The notes beneath the pieces were generated by a model. The model saw only the letters and a list, made by a program, of their open reading frames with translations. It was not told the DNA's origin and ran no database searches. From contig CAKPAA010000002.1 of the NCBI GenBank assembly GCA_934132775.1, positions 1 to 64,000 on the forward strand: a stretch of 64,000 nt of DNA, given 5' to 3'. Within the stretch, counting starts at the first letter, position 1, and every line of letters starts with the position of its first letter. Origin of the DNA: an uncultured Clostridia bacterium. Its GTDB lineage: Bacteria > Bacillota > Clostridia > TANB77 > UBA1234. This document shows, piece after piece, positions 9,396 through 18,211 of the stretch. The position numbers and the translations under genes were made by a program.

Positions 9396-10425
9396 CAAAA
9401 TTGCCTCCTTGTTTTATTTTTTCTTGTATTGCGTCTCCGACATATTTTATAACTGGAATTACTTTTTTGTAGTCCATACGTTTTGGCCCAATCAATCCAA
9501 TAGTTCCAATTTCCTTGTCATTTATCTTCTGCTTATACGTAATAATGGTAAAATCTTTTAAATCTTCAAAAGCATTCTCTTGACCTATATAAACATTTAT
9601 ATTACCATCATAACCATTTTTTAGCATCTCTTTCAAAGCATCTTGTGTTTCGATGATATTTAAGAAATTTTTTAATGTTTCTTCTTTTTTCAATTCAGGC
9701 AAATCAAGTAAGTTCTTGGTACCATCCATATATATTTCAGCGTTGTTATTAACTAATAAATTATTTAATTCAACAACTAACGGAACTATATTTGTGCTTA
9801 TATTGTAAAGCTCACTTTCTACGTATTCATTGATATTATCATAAATATCGTTGAAATTCATACCCCTTAACTTATAATTAAGATAATTATTAAATATTTC
9901 AATATTCTCTTCTGGTATTTGTCCTGTATACTTTATAATACTTTCTTTTATAATTCCGTTATCAGCTAAAATAACAATCATAAGCCTATCTTGCCCAATT
10001 TTAACCAATTTTATTTCTTCAACTTTACAATTATCCATTGCTGGTCCAATTGCTATTGAAGCATAGTTTGTAAGTCTAGCAATAATATTAGATGCTTCTT
10101 TGATAAGCGTTTCAAACTTTGTGACATCTTCTTTTAACATTTGGTCTATCAACTGTTTTTCTGTCGGCGTCAACTTCTTCTCTTGCATTATAGAATCAAC
10201 ATAAAATCTATATCCTAAACTTGATGGAATTCTTCCAGCAGATACATGGGGTTGTTCAAGATACCCTAGTTCCTCCAAATTTGCCATTTCATTTCTTATT
10301 GTAGCTGGACTAAAACCTAGCTTATAATCATTGGCAATCTTGGTTGAACCAACTGGCTCTGCAGTGGCATTATACTCTTCTATAACAGCCTCAAGAATAC
10401 GCTTTTTTCTTTCGTCAAGTAGCAC
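9364..10425 (-). CDS. hrcA: Heat-inducible transcription repressor HrcA
   Basis: Repressor that binds CIRCE operators with help from GroE. The N-terminal winged helix is clear: LLDERKKRILEAVIEEY, then TAEPVGSTKIA and SPATIRNEMANLEELGYLEQPH. The C-terminal GAF-like domain ends with IGLIGPKRMDY. The GTG at 10425 is chosen: AAGGAAGGTG lies six bases upstream and the product then begins MLLDERKK like its homologues. A start at 10449 would fall inside the CIRCE operator. First gene of hrcA-grpE-dnaK-dnaJ. Confidence 0.96.
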   Translation of the reverse strand: MLLDERKKRILEAVIEEYNATAEPVGSTKIANDYKLGFSPATIRNEMANLEELGYLEQPHVSAGRIPSSLGYRFYVDSIMQEKKLTPTEKQLIDQMLKEDVTKFETLIKEASNIIARLTNYASIAIGPAMDNCKVEEIKLVKIGQDRLMIVILADNGIIKESIIKYTGQIPEENIEIFNNYLNYKLRGMNFNDIYDNINEYVESELYNISTNIVPLVVELNNLLVNNNAEIYMDGTKNLLDLPELKKEETLKNFLNIIETQDALKEMLKNGYDGNINVYIGQENAFEDLKDFTIITYKQKINDKEIGTIGLIGPKRMDYKKVIPVIKYVGDAIQEKIKQGGNFDGGEKRDKEK

Positions 10426-10442
10426 TCTTATCACCTTCCTTT

Positions 10443-10469
10443 TTAGCACTCAATATTGCTAAGTGCTAA
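10443..10469 (-). promoter_or_regulatory. CIRCE operator upstream of hrcA
   Basis: TTAGCACTC - 9 nt - AAGTGCTAA, one mismatch from the consensus GAGTGCTAA in the right arm (plus-strand view). It overlaps the expected transcription start region just after the -10 box, the normal position for HrcA repression of the dnaK operon. Confidence 0.95.
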
Positions 10470-10480
10470 CAACAATTATT

Positions 10481-10509
10481 AAGATACCACTATCATTAGC
10501 ACTTGTCAA
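10481..10509 (-). promoter_or_regulatory. SigA-type promoter of hrcA-grpE-dnaK-dnaJ
   Basis: On the minus strand, TTGACA (10504-10509), a 17-bp spacer and TATCTT (10481-10486) form a strong vegetative promoter immediately upstream of the CIRCE operator. The rest of the gap up to 10740 is AT-rich with no gene or structure that I can support. Confidence 0.85.
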
Positions 10510-10740
10510 TATCGATTGCTAAAATTCTCAAAAAATTCACAAATCTCTTTAAAAATATGTAATTAAAATTCATTTTATTATTGAGAAAAAATAAAAATCT
10601 CAGTTTTTTCAAGTTTTAACCGCTGAAAATCTTCAACCGAAAGTAAGAAAATCTATTCTATAAATTAAAGTTTTCTATTTAATAAAAAAGTATTGCGCAA
10701 AAATTTACTAGATCTATAGTTTTCATACCGTATAAAAATA

Positions 10741-10778
10741 AAAAAATTCAGTCCACTTTTAACATGAACTGAATTTTT
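10741..10778 (-). terminator. Rho-independent terminator after the high-GC island operon
   Basis: AATTCAGT and ACTGAATT arms; the minus-strand stem is followed by TTTTTTTATTTTT. It lies 23 bp after the stop of the small gene at 10801 and would end that two-gene transcript. Confidence 0.8.
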
Positions 10779-10800
10779 AGTTTTATGACTAGAAAATATT

Positions 10801-11037
10801 CTAATCTTTCCTTCTTCTCATCTCGGAGCGTTTGGTCTGAATAGCTCCAACAGAACGTCCAATTAGAGCAGATAACTGTGAATCAGGCAAATTGTGAGCT
10901 ATTACAAGCTCAATTTCATCCGCTTCCCAAGTAATATGATGTTTGGGAGCGTATGCAGTTTTTGAATAATATCTGCTCTGCTGCCTTTTTTTCGTTGCTC
11001 TCAGCACTTCTGGGTCAGACCCAGGGCACCTTCTCAT
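10801..11037 (-). CDS. Small putative DNA-binding protein (SANT/Myb-like helix-turn-helix)
   Basis: 78 residues from the ATG at 11037, which has GGTGGGG six bases upstream and follows the previous stop by 13 bp; a longer frame upstream overlaps the 11051-11689 gene and is not favoured. The basic N-terminus (ATKKRQQSRYYSK) is followed by WEADEIELVIAHNLPDSQLS and ALIGRSVGAIQTKRSEMRRR. This resembles the W-x(n)-E/L, 'GRSxxAIxxRR' pattern of small SANT-like or phage HTH proteins. Base composition is clearly more GC-rich than the core genes. Function unknown; DNA binding is inferred. Confidence 0.6.
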   Translation of the reverse strand: MRRCPGSDPEVLRATKKRQQSRYYSKTAYAPKHHITWEADEIELVIAHNLPDSQLSALIGRSVGAIQTKRSEMRRRKD

Positions 11038-11050
11038 GTATATCCCCACC

Positions 11051-11689
11051 TCACATAACTGCTGCCGGCTCCTTAGCATCTTCCGTTTCATTGGTGTGCC
11101 GGTCGCTGTCAATAAGGACGATAGTCTTGAGATATGCAACCTGCATACTCGCAAAAACGAGTCCGCCAGCCATGTCGCGACTTTCAACGCTGCGAACGAC
11201 GAAGCGCTGTCCACCATATGTAAAAAGATTATAGTCTTCTTTTTTAAGCAAACTCAGCACGTCAAGTGCATCCTTATACTCAATATCGCTCCCACTCGGA
11301 TAGTATGAGTAGCTGTGACCACCATCATTTGCCGTAGCTTTAACAAGCTTCAGCAATGTGTCAATCGCATTCTTACGTTTGCCATTCTCAATTGCTTTCT
11401 CCGTGAGCTCAAGTACATTCGGGACCTTGAGCTCAATAAAGGCAACTTCAAGAGCACCGTTCAGCCCTCGCTTTTCTCCACATCGAACAGCCAGAAGCCG
11501 TCCATTATACTTTACAGTATCAATACCACGCTGCCTAAGAGCGCTGGCTACATGCAAGCCAGTCACACAACTGAGCTCACTATCCCGTTTTTCAGGATAG
11601 TACACAATTCGTTTCACATTGTCACCGTTCTCATCCATCTTCTTAGCCATCGCCAGCAGGGTCTGATAGACTTCATGTTCCTTGTTCAT
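11051..11689 (-). CDS. Unknown protein with two tandem YYP-type domains
   Basis: No known family recognised. The ATG at 11689 has GGAGG seven bases upstream (an ATG six bases earlier has no spacer). The protein contains two copies of a domain of about 60 residues: residues ~27-88 (IVYYPEK...VKYNGRLLAVR...ALEVAFIEL) and ~123-185 (YSYYPSG...FTYGGQRFVVR...GLVFASMQVAYL). The same pattern appears once in the protein at 12241-12516. No signal peptide or membrane segment is seen, so it is probably cytoplasmic. High GC relative to neighbours suggests acquisition. Likely cotranscribed with the small HTH-like gene downstream. Confidence 0.7.
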   Translation of the reverse strand: MNKEHEVYQTLLAMAKKMDENGDNVKRIVYYPEKRDSELSCVTGLHVASALRQRGIDTVKYNGRLLAVRCGEKRGLNGALEVAFIELKVPNVLELTEKAIENGKRKNAIDTLLKLVKATANDGGHSYSYYPSGSDIEYKDALDVLSLLKKEDYNLFTYGGQRFVVRSVESRDMAGGLVFASMQVAYLKTIVLIDSDRHTNETEDAKEPAAVM

Positions 11690-11775
11690 AGTCATTCCTC
11701 CATTATGTCGTTGGGTAAAAAAGTGACTATTTCACATTGGTATTAGCAACACCAATATAAAACCATAAAATCAAA

Positions 11776-11958
11776 TTATTTTCTAATCATCGACTTTATG
11801 CTTTTTTCAAAATCCTTCAAACCAGCACAACACGCATCCATCAGGATGTAGCTAGCGCCTACGCTTTTAGGCTCTGAGAAAAGTACCTCCAGGATGGAAC
11901 GTCCATCATCTCGGCAAGAAAGTTGCTGTACATTTCTAGTTCTTTTGAAAAGATTCAT
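11776..11958 (-). CDS. Small hypothetical protein (60 aa)
   Basis: Unrecognised. The ATG at 11958 is preferred over an ATG at 11979 because GAGAGGAAAAGGA lies directly upstream of it. The product is basic at the N-terminus (NLFKRTRN), has a Cys pair in MDACCAGLKD and ends with a Lys-rich helix. GC content resembles the other island genes. No hydrophobic segment long enough for a membrane span. It could be a real small protein or a degraded remnant; no neighbour suggests a role. Confidence 0.45.
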   Translation of the reverse strand: MNLFKRTRNVQQLSCRDDGRSILEVLFSEPKSVGASYILMDACCAGLKDFEKSIKSMIRK

Positions 11959-12205
11959 TTTGTCCTTTTCCTCTCTCATAATTTTTAGTGCTCTTATATA
12001 ATAGCATAATTCACATAATCATTCAATAGAAAAATTATTTTTTCGACAAATTTTGATAATTTTTAGTACTTTTGATTAAATAATAGCCATATTCTGTAAA
12101 CCGCATTTAAAATATTTGCAATTTTTTCCAGTGTCATGTTCAAAATCTTTCATTTTAAGCATTATGCGGCCAAAAGAAGTAACTATTCATTAAAGGCAAT
12201 AAAAA

Positions 12206-12231
12206 AGTAGCCATTCAGTCGAATAGCTACT
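12206..12231 (-). terminator. Rho-independent terminator after the 12241 gene
   Basis: The arms AGTAGCTATTC and GAATGGCTACT form an 11-bp stem with one G-U pair and a 4-base loop. On the minus strand it is followed by TTTTTT. It lies ten bases past the stop codon. Confidence 0.85.
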
Positions 12232-12240
12232 CTTTTTCTT

Positions 12241-12516
12241 TTATGCAGGAACAGGAGAAACAACAGCAACGCTGAGATACGCCGCAACAATCTTGTCGTT
12301 CCGCTTTACCGTATTATCGGTGATGGTATACCAACCACCATCATAGTTAATCTTCTCAACCTGCTTGCTCGCGAGCTCCTCCTTAATGCTCTTAGCAGTT
12401 TCCAGAGACATCGCCTCCGTTCCATTCTGAGGAATGTACGAAAGATTATAGAACCCATCATCACGATGTGCAGCGATGACCTCTTCGATAGACCGACACA
12501 GCTTCTTAATTCCCAT
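12241..12516 (-). CDS. Unknown small protein with one YxP-type domain
   Basis: 91 residues from the ATG at 12516, which has GGAGG eight bases upstream; earlier ATGs lie in or before that site. Residues ~25-88 (LSYIPQNG, AKSIKEELASKQVEKINYDG, GWYTI, IVAAYLSVAVV) follow the same spacing of Y-x-P, helix, Y-x-G and terminal A-x(4)-VA strand as the two domains in the protein at 11051-11689. Composition is GC-rich relative to the genome. Cytoplasmic; function unknown. It has its own terminator and so is probably monocistronic. Confidence 0.65.
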   Translation of the reverse strand: MGIKKLCRSIEEVIAAHRDDGFYNLSYIPQNGTEAMSLETAKSIKEELASKQVEKINYDGGWYTITDNTVKRNDKIVAAYLSVAVVSPVPA

Positions 12517-12765
12517 ACATTTTTCCTCCATTCGCACGCTCATCACTGTTAAAAGCCGACCGTCTCACACTCAACAACGTCAATGTGAAACTAAAAGTAT
12601 TAGTACGTTTAGACTAGGAACTCTTCATTATCTTCCCCCTAATAAATATAATTTTGTATCGCTAGTTTATGTTACCACAATTTACATAACGTGTCAAGTG
12701 CTTTTAAAGATATGCTACTTACATTTTTTGAATTATTGCCATTTAGAGATACTCCAATCGTGCCA

Positions 12766-13326
12766 TTATGCCAAAAACATATGCTCCACTAAAATTTTTA
12801 TTCCCATAAAAACTAATATTATTCCACCTAGTATTTCTGCTTTTGCTTCGTACTTACTTCCAAAACGATTACCTATTTTAACTCCCATCAAAGATAGTAA
12901 GAAAGTAACTACTCCTATTATGGTTGCTGCTAACAATATATTTACATCAAGAAATGCAAATGTAACTCCTATTGTTAACGCATCAATACTTGTGGCAAGT
13001 GCTAATATAAACATCGTTTTAAAATCAACGTTTTCATTTGAAGTTTTACTATCACTAGCAAACGCTTCGCCCACCATATTAGCTCCAATGAATACAAGAA
13101 GTGAAAAAGCTATCCAATGATCTATTTCTGAAATTAAGCTTTCAAAAGCAGTGCCTAAGAAATAGCCTATTAGTGGCATAATACCTTGAAAAACTCCAAA
13201 ATAAATTGCTATTATTATTGCCTTTTTTGCATCAAGTTTATTCATTGAAAGCCCTTTGCAAACGGATACTGAAAAAGCATCCATTGCTAATCCTATACTT
13301 ATTAAAAAAATTTCAATTATCCCCAT
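12766..13326 (-). CDS. mntP: Manganese efflux pump MntP
   Basis: Six-helix inner-membrane Mn(II) exporter of the MntP/YebN (DUF204) family that protects against manganese toxicity. The N-terminal signature SIGLAMDAFSVSVCKG and the repeated half ALATSIDALTIGVTFAF carry the paired Asp residues typical of this family. The 186-residue length is normal. Start ATG with a GAGG-type site. I see no yybP-ykoY manganese riboswitch in the 140-bp upstream region, so regulation is not evident from the sequence. Confidence 0.93.
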   Translation of the reverse strand: MGIIEIFLISIGLAMDAFSVSVCKGLSMNKLDAKKAIIIAIYFGVFQGIMPLIGYFLGTAFESLISEIDHWIAFSLLVFIGANMVGEAFASDSKTSNENVDFKTMFILALATSIDALTIGVTFAFLDVNILLAATIIGVVTFLLSLMGVKIGNRFGSKYEAKAEILGGIILVFMGIKILVEHMFLA

Positions 13327-13466
13327 TATAAACCTCTTTTAGTCTTTTTTAATTATTTATATACAAAATTTTAATTAAGCTCATAATAAATTTTTTCAAT
13401 TACTTTATTATATAAATCAATTGTATCCAATACTTCGCAACATATTTATTAAACAACGTATTAAAA

Positions 13467-14054
13467 TTACTCTAAACTCAAACTTTCTTCAAGCACTTCC
13501 CATATTGTATCTTTATTAAATTTAGTTTCCGAAGAAAATGCAAAAATTAAATCTTCATCAACTTTCAAGTCTTTTGCAATTTCATCGACATAGCTTTGTA
13601 CCTTTGTTTTGGCAATTTTATCAGCCTTAGATGTTACTACAATATATCTATGTCCAGTAGATTTTATATATTCCATCATCATTCTATCATTAGCACTTGG
13701 GGCGTGTCTTATATCTATAAGCAAAACCACTAAATTTATATTTTTACAATTTCTTAAATAGGTTTCTATTGAGTCTCCAACCTTCTTTTGCTCCGCTTTC
13801 GACATCTGCGAGTATCCATATCCAGGCAAATCCACAAAGTAAAATTTATTATCCATATTATAAAAATTTATTTGTCTTGTTTTACCAGGTGCACTACTCG
13901 TTCTTGCCAAAGTCTTTCTGCCAGTCAAACAATTTACAAATGACGACTTGCCAACATTCGACTTGCCTGCAAGCACTATTTGTGGCAATTTATTTTTAGG
14001 ATACTGAGCTTTATTCATAACTGATATTTCAAATTTTGGCTCTTTAATCTGCAT
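13467..14054 (-). CDS. engB: Ribosome biogenesis GTPase YsxC/EngB
   Basis: Small TRAFAC GTPase that assists 50S subunit assembly. G motifs are complete: G1 AGKSNVGKSS, G2 TSSAPGKTRQINFY, G3 VDLPGYGYS, G4 TSKADK, and a G5-like FSSETKF near the C-terminus. The 195 residues match the family. It follows tex in orientation with a 42-bp gap. Core gene, expected to be essential. Confidence 0.96.
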   Translation of the reverse strand: MQIKEPKFEISVMNKAQYPKNKLPQIVLAGKSNVGKSSFVNCLTGRKTLARTSSAPGKTRQINFYNMDNKFYFVDLPGYGYSQMSKAEQKKVGDSIETYLRNCKNINLVVLLIDIRHAPSANDRMMMEYIKSTGHRYIVVTSKADKIAKTKVQSYVDEIAKDLKVDEDLIFAFSSETKFNKDTIWEVLEESLSLE

Positions 14055-14096
14055 ATATTATCCTCCCTACTATACTTTTAATCACAAAACCTAACA

Positions 14097-16247
14097 CTAT
14101 TCATTAGTATTTTTCATTGATAAAGAAACCTTTTTCTTCTCTAAATCAATTTTAATTACTCTAACTTTCACTATATCACCAACAGAAACAACATCCATAG
14201 GATTTTTTACATACTTGTCACTAAGCTCAGATATGTGAACTAACCCATCATTCTTTACACCAATATCAACAAATGCTCCGAAATCAATTACATTTCTGAC
14301 TGTTCCAGTTAATATCATTCCCTCTTTTAAGTCTTCCATCTTTAAAACATCACTTCTTAGAATTGGCTTTGGCAAATCTTCTCTTGGGTCTCTACCTGGC
14401 TTTTGCAATTCCTTAATAATATCTCTAACTGTCGGCACACCTATTTCTAATTTTTTCGCAATATCTGCTGGAATAATAGTAGCCAATTTAGCTTTAATTT
14501 CTGTTAAATTTGTCTTCAAATCTTCAACTTTAAAACCTATACCGTTTAAAATCTTTTCAGCAGTTTCATAGCTTTCTGGGTGAACAGATGTATTATCCAA
14601 AGGATTTTTACTTTCAGGAATTCTCAAAAATCCCGCACATTGTGTGTAAGCTGCTGGACCAAGTTTAGAAACTTTAAGTAATTCTTTTCTTGTTTTTATT
14701 TTTCCATTCTCATCTCTATATTTAACAATATTATTTGCAACCGTTTTACTAACACCAGAAACATATTTTAAAAGAGACGGAGTTGCTGTGTTTAAATCAA
14801 CACCGACACTATTAACAGCATCTTCAACAACACCAGTCAGACTCTCATCTAACCTACTTTGGTTTACATCGTGCTGATATTGACCAACTCCAATGCTCTT
14901 AGGGTCAATTTTAACAAGCTCTGCAAGAGGATCTTGAAGTCTTCTAGCTATTGAAATTGCTCCACGAAGTGAAACATTTATATCAGGATATTCTTCTGTT
15001 GCAAGCTTTGAAGCAGAATAAACAGAAGCACCTGCCTCACTCACAATAGCATAATGAATATTATGTTTTACATTCTTTATTAAATCAGCAACAAACTGCT
15101 CTGATTCTCTTGAAGCCGTTCCATTTCCTATTGCTATCATACTTACATTATATTTATCTATTAAATCTAATAGCTTTTTCTTCGCACCTATAACATCATT
15201 TTGAGGTTCAGTTGGATAAACAGTTGTGGTGTCCAATAACTTGCCAGTCTCATCTATAACTGCAATTTTGCATCCTGTTCTATATGCTGGATCAAATCCC
15301 ATAACAGTTAATCCTTTTAGTGGTGGCTGTAATAATAATTTCTTAGCATTTTGTCCAAAAACTTTAATGGCTTGTTCCTCAGCAACACTAGTCAAATCAT
15401 TTCTAACTTCATTTTCGACAGATGGCTTTATAAGCCTCTTATAAGCATCTTCAATAACATCTTCTAAAACTTCTTCGTATGGACTTTCATTCTTTATAAC
15501 TTTACCTTTCAAATATTCAAGCGATGTTTCATCAGTTCCATCAATTTTAACCTTCAAAAATTCCTCTTTTTCACCTCTATTTATTGCAAGAATCCTATGA
15601 CTAGGGATTTTAGAAACAGCTTCGGAATAGTCATAATACATCTCATAAACAGACTTTTCATCCTTAGTAGTCTTTGACGTAATAATACCTTTATCATATA
15701 TTATCTTTCTTATGTCTTTTCTATATTCTGCAACATCAGAAATCATCTCGGCAACAATATCTTTTGCACCAGCAATAGCATCATCGACACTCAAAATGCC
15801 CTTTTCCTCATTTATAAACTCCTCTGCTAATTTCATCAAATCGTACTTTTTATCCTGACTATATATGATAATAGCAAGTGGCTCCAACCCTTTTTCTTTG
15901 GCTATGGTAGCTCTCGTTCTCTTCTTTTGTTTGTACGGTCTATACAAATCCTCAACCTCAGTCATCGTCTCACTCGACAAAACACTTTGCTTTAATTCAT
16001 CAGTAAGTTTACCCTGCTCATCAATTAAACGTATAACCTCTTCTTTTCTCTTTTCAAGATTTCTCAAATAATTAAGTCTGTCAAACATATCACGAAGCTG
16101 TTCATCAGACATCTCACCAGTCTGCTCTTTTCTATACCTAGCGATAAAAGGAATTGTATTTCCATCATCAATAAGCTTTATAGCATTTTCAACTTGAAAT
16201 GACTTTAATTTAAATTCTTTTACCAAACGTTCATTTATTTGTTCCAT
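14097..16247 (-). CDS. tex: Tex-family RNA-binding transcription accessory protein
   Basis: 716-residue Tex/YdcI protein, a nucleic-acid-binding factor linked to transcription and, in some bacteria, toxin expression. Domain order is standard: N-terminal helical domain with NTIPFIARYRKEQTG, a YqgF-like RNase H fold (VMGFDPAYRTGCKIAVID), helix-hairpin-helix (NTATPSLLKYVSGVSKTVA), and a C-terminal S1 domain (EGMILTGTVRNVIDFGAF). Start ATG with GAAAGGAAGAAAG upstream. No accessory domain or truncation is seen. Confidence 0.96.
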   Translation of the reverse strand: MEQINERLVKEFKLKSFQVENAIKLIDDGNTIPFIARYRKEQTGEMSDEQLRDMFDRLNYLRNLEKRKEEVIRLIDEQGKLTDELKQSVLSSETMTEVEDLYRPYKQKKRTRATIAKEKGLEPLAIIIYSQDKKYDLMKLAEEFINEEKGILSVDDAIAGAKDIVAEMISDVAEYRKDIRKIIYDKGIITSKTTKDEKSVYEMYYDYSEAVSKIPSHRILAINRGEKEEFLKVKIDGTDETSLEYLKGKVIKNESPYEEVLEDVIEDAYKRLIKPSVENEVRNDLTSVAEEQAIKVFGQNAKKLLLQPPLKGLTVMGFDPAYRTGCKIAVIDETGKLLDTTTVYPTEPQNDVIGAKKKLLDLIDKYNVSMIAIGNGTASRESEQFVADLIKNVKHNIHYAIVSEAGASVYSASKLATEEYPDINVSLRGAISIARRLQDPLAELVKIDPKSIGVGQYQHDVNQSRLDESLTGVVEDAVNSVGVDLNTATPSLLKYVSGVSKTVANNIVKYRDENGKIKTRKELLKVSKLGPAAYTQCAGFLRIPESKNPLDNTSVHPESYETAEKILNGIGFKVEDLKTNLTEIKAKLATIIPADIAKKLEIGVPTVRDIIKELQKPGRDPREDLPKPILRSDVLKMEDLKEGMILTGTVRNVIDFGAFVDIGVKNDGLVHISELSDKYVKNPMDVVSVGDIVKVRVIKIDLEKKKVSLSMKNTNE

Positions 16248-16387
16248 TGCTTTCTTCCTTTCAAACTTACAAATTTAAAATTATTAGTCTGTTCTTCATT
16301 TTCTTGAAACACTTTACTTATGCACACAACTAAACAAATTATCAATTTATTTGCACATTAACATCAGTTTTCAAGATCATAAAAATA

Positions 16388-16846
16388 TTACAATATCTTT
16401 CCGTCAACACACTCTAAAATTATTGTAACCGGCCCCATATTAGTAAAAGTAATATGCATATCTGCCCCAAAAGAACCAGTTGCCACCTCAATTCCAATTT
16501 TGTTCTTGCAATAGTCAATAAAATACTCATATAACTCGTTTGCAAATGTTGGCTCTGCTGCATTTATAAAACTTGGCCTATTGCCGTGATGAGAATCTGC
16601 ATACAAAGTAAATTGGGAAACAATATGCAAAGCTCCCCCATTGTCCATAACAGACAAATTCATTTTACCATTATCATCTTCAAAAATCCTAAGTTTCGCT
16701 ATTTTTTCAGCTAAAACCTCAGCATCTTTTTTAGTGTCTTTATGTGTCACACCAAGCAACACTAAAAGACCAGAATCAATACTAGAATACATTTTTCCAT
16801 CTATTTCAAGTTTTGAATTAACAACTCTTTGTACAACTGCTTTCAT
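16388..16846 (-). CDS. dtd: D-aminoacyl-tRNA deacylase
   Basis: Editing enzyme that hydrolyses D-aminoacyl-tRNAs (and Gly-tRNA(Ala)). Hallmarks: MKAVVQRV start, LLVLLGV, the catalytic SQFTLYA motif and the cross-subunit GPVTI (Gly-Pro) motif near the C-terminus. The ATG at 16846 is the homologous start, but its Shine-Dalgarno is weak (GTGAT), so expression may be low. relA, a frequent upstream neighbour, is not here. Confidence 0.95.
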   Translation of the reverse strand: MKAVVQRVVNSKLEIDGKMYSSIDSGLLVLLGVTHKDTKKDAEVLAEKIAKLRIFEDDNGKMNLSVMDNGGALHIVSQFTLYADSHHGNRPSFINAAEPTFANELYEYFIDYCKNKIGIEVATGSFGADMHITFTNMGPVTIILECVDGKIL

Positions 16847-17035
16847 AAAATCACATAACGCTAAAATAATCAATAAATAAAATTTGCATAATCAATAAAG
16901 ATGTGCAAAAACATCATTTAAAACTATTTAGCATTCTCCTTTCATACCCTCTAAAAAATAACTTCCACAATCAATAACAACTAACAAAAAGATGAGCCTG
17001 AAAATCCATTAATCAAGTTCATCTTAAAATTTCAC

Positions 17036-17347
17036 TCATTTCTTTTTATATCTATTTTTAAAAACTTCCTTTATTATGCTTCTTCTAATCTCAATTTCAT
17101 CAACTATTATAAGCATAGAAATATTAACTGCCAAACAAATCAAATCAAAATTGATATTAAATAAAAAATCATAACTATACATCTGTTCCCTAAACAATGT
17201 GTGCAAAATTAAAAGCCCAACATTGACAATAACTGCAGTAAAACTAAACCAAGACTTTTTATTTATATAACCAACCAAATCCATCACTACAAAAAAAACA
17301 GCAATGATAACACAAGTAACAATGTTTGTACAATCAAAAAATAGCAT
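17036..17347 (-). CDS. Small three-helix membrane protein of unknown function
   Basis: 103 residues from the ATG at 17347, with GGAG nine bases upstream; a TTG three codons' length earlier would also read. Three hydrophobic segments are visible (about 8-26, 36-52, 66-84), followed by a highly basic tail (FKNRYKKK). It starts 13 bp after yebC stops and is probably cotranscribed with it. No family recognised; possibly a lineage-specific inner-membrane protein. Confidence 0.65.
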   Translation of the reverse strand: MLFFDCTNIVTCVIIAVFFVVMDLVGYINKKSWFSFTAVIVNVGLLILHTLFREQMYSYDFLFNINFDLICLAVNISMLIIVDEIEIRRSIIKEVFKNRYKKK

Positions 17348-17359
17348 ATACAATAACTC

Positions 17360-18091
17360 CTATTCTTCCTCATCCCAATTATGCCAAATATCTTGAATGT
17401 CATCTAAGTCTTCTAGTTTTTCAACTATCAAGCCCATCTTTCTAGCACCTTCTTCATCTAAGTGCATATAATTTTGAGGAACCATCTTAACTTCTGCTTC
17501 TAAATACTCAATGCCCTTACTCTCTAAATACTCTCTAACGCTTGAAAAATCTTCTGGTTTAGTAGTTATCTCATAATATTCATCATCAGCTTCCATATTA
17601 TCAGCACCAGCTTCTAATATTTCAAGCATCAACTCATCCTCTGAAAGTTTTGTAGCTGTCTTTTCAATAACAATTACACCTTTTTTATCAAACATCCAGC
17701 CAACAGAACCAGTTGTTCCAAGATTTCCACCAAATTTATCTAAAATATGTCTAACGTCCCCAGCTGTTCTATTTCTATTATCAGTCATTGCCTCAATAAT
17801 TATAGCAACACCATTTGGACCATAACCCTCATAAACTATATCTTCATAATTAGCAGAGTTTCCATCTCCAGCAGCTTTCTTAATACTTCTATCAATATTA
17901 TCATTTGGCATATTATTAGCCTTACATTTAGCAATAACATCACGAAGCTTTGAATTACCAGCTGGGTCAGGTCCACCTTCTTTAACCGCAACCAAAATCT
18001 CTCTTCCTAACTTAGTAAACACTTTACCTCTTTGAGAATCTGATTTTTCTTTTTTATTTTTAATATTATTCCATTTGCTGTGTCCTGACAT
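17360..18091 (-). CDS. yebC: YebC/PmpR family regulator / translation factor
   Basis: 243-residue YebC-family protein, described as DNA-binding regulator in some bacteria and as a factor easing ribosome stalling at proline-rich stretches in others. N-terminal SGHSKWNNIKNKKEKSD and KVFTKLGREI are diagnostic, followed by GGPDPAGNSKLRDVIAKCK and NMPNDNIDRSIKKA. The C-terminal domain has the usual acidic surface and ends DIWHNWDEEE. Start ATG with AAAGGAGGAG upstream. Confidence 0.95.
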   Translation of the reverse strand: MSGHSKWNNIKNKKEKSDSQRGKVFTKLGREILVAVKEGGPDPAGNSKLRDVIAKCKANNMPNDNIDRSIKKAAGDGNSANYEDIVYEGYGPNGVAIIIEAMTDNRNRTAGDVRHILDKFGGNLGTTGSVGWMFDKKGVIVIEKTATKLSEDELMLEILEAGADNMEADDEYYEITTKPEDFSSVREYLESKGIEYLEAEVKMVPQNYMHLDEEGARKMGLIVEKLEDLDDIQDIWHNWDEEE

Positions 18092-18211
18092 TTTCTCTCC
18101 TCCTTTAAATTCATATATCAGACATTTGGTATTCTATCATACTTTTTTTAGTTTGTGTAGTCCTAAATTTTTTTGAATAAAATTTTGTTGTAAGATATAC
18201 AAAATTGAGTG

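Noticed and set aside
10801..11217. 138-residue reading of the HTH-like gene beginning at 11217
   Set aside because: Its first 60 residues overlap the YxP-domain gene out of frame and look like shadow translation; a good ribosome site precedes the ATG at 11037.
13327..13466. Manganese (yybP-ykoY) riboswitch upstream of mntP
   Set aside because: None of the conserved loop sequences are visible in the 140-bp leader.
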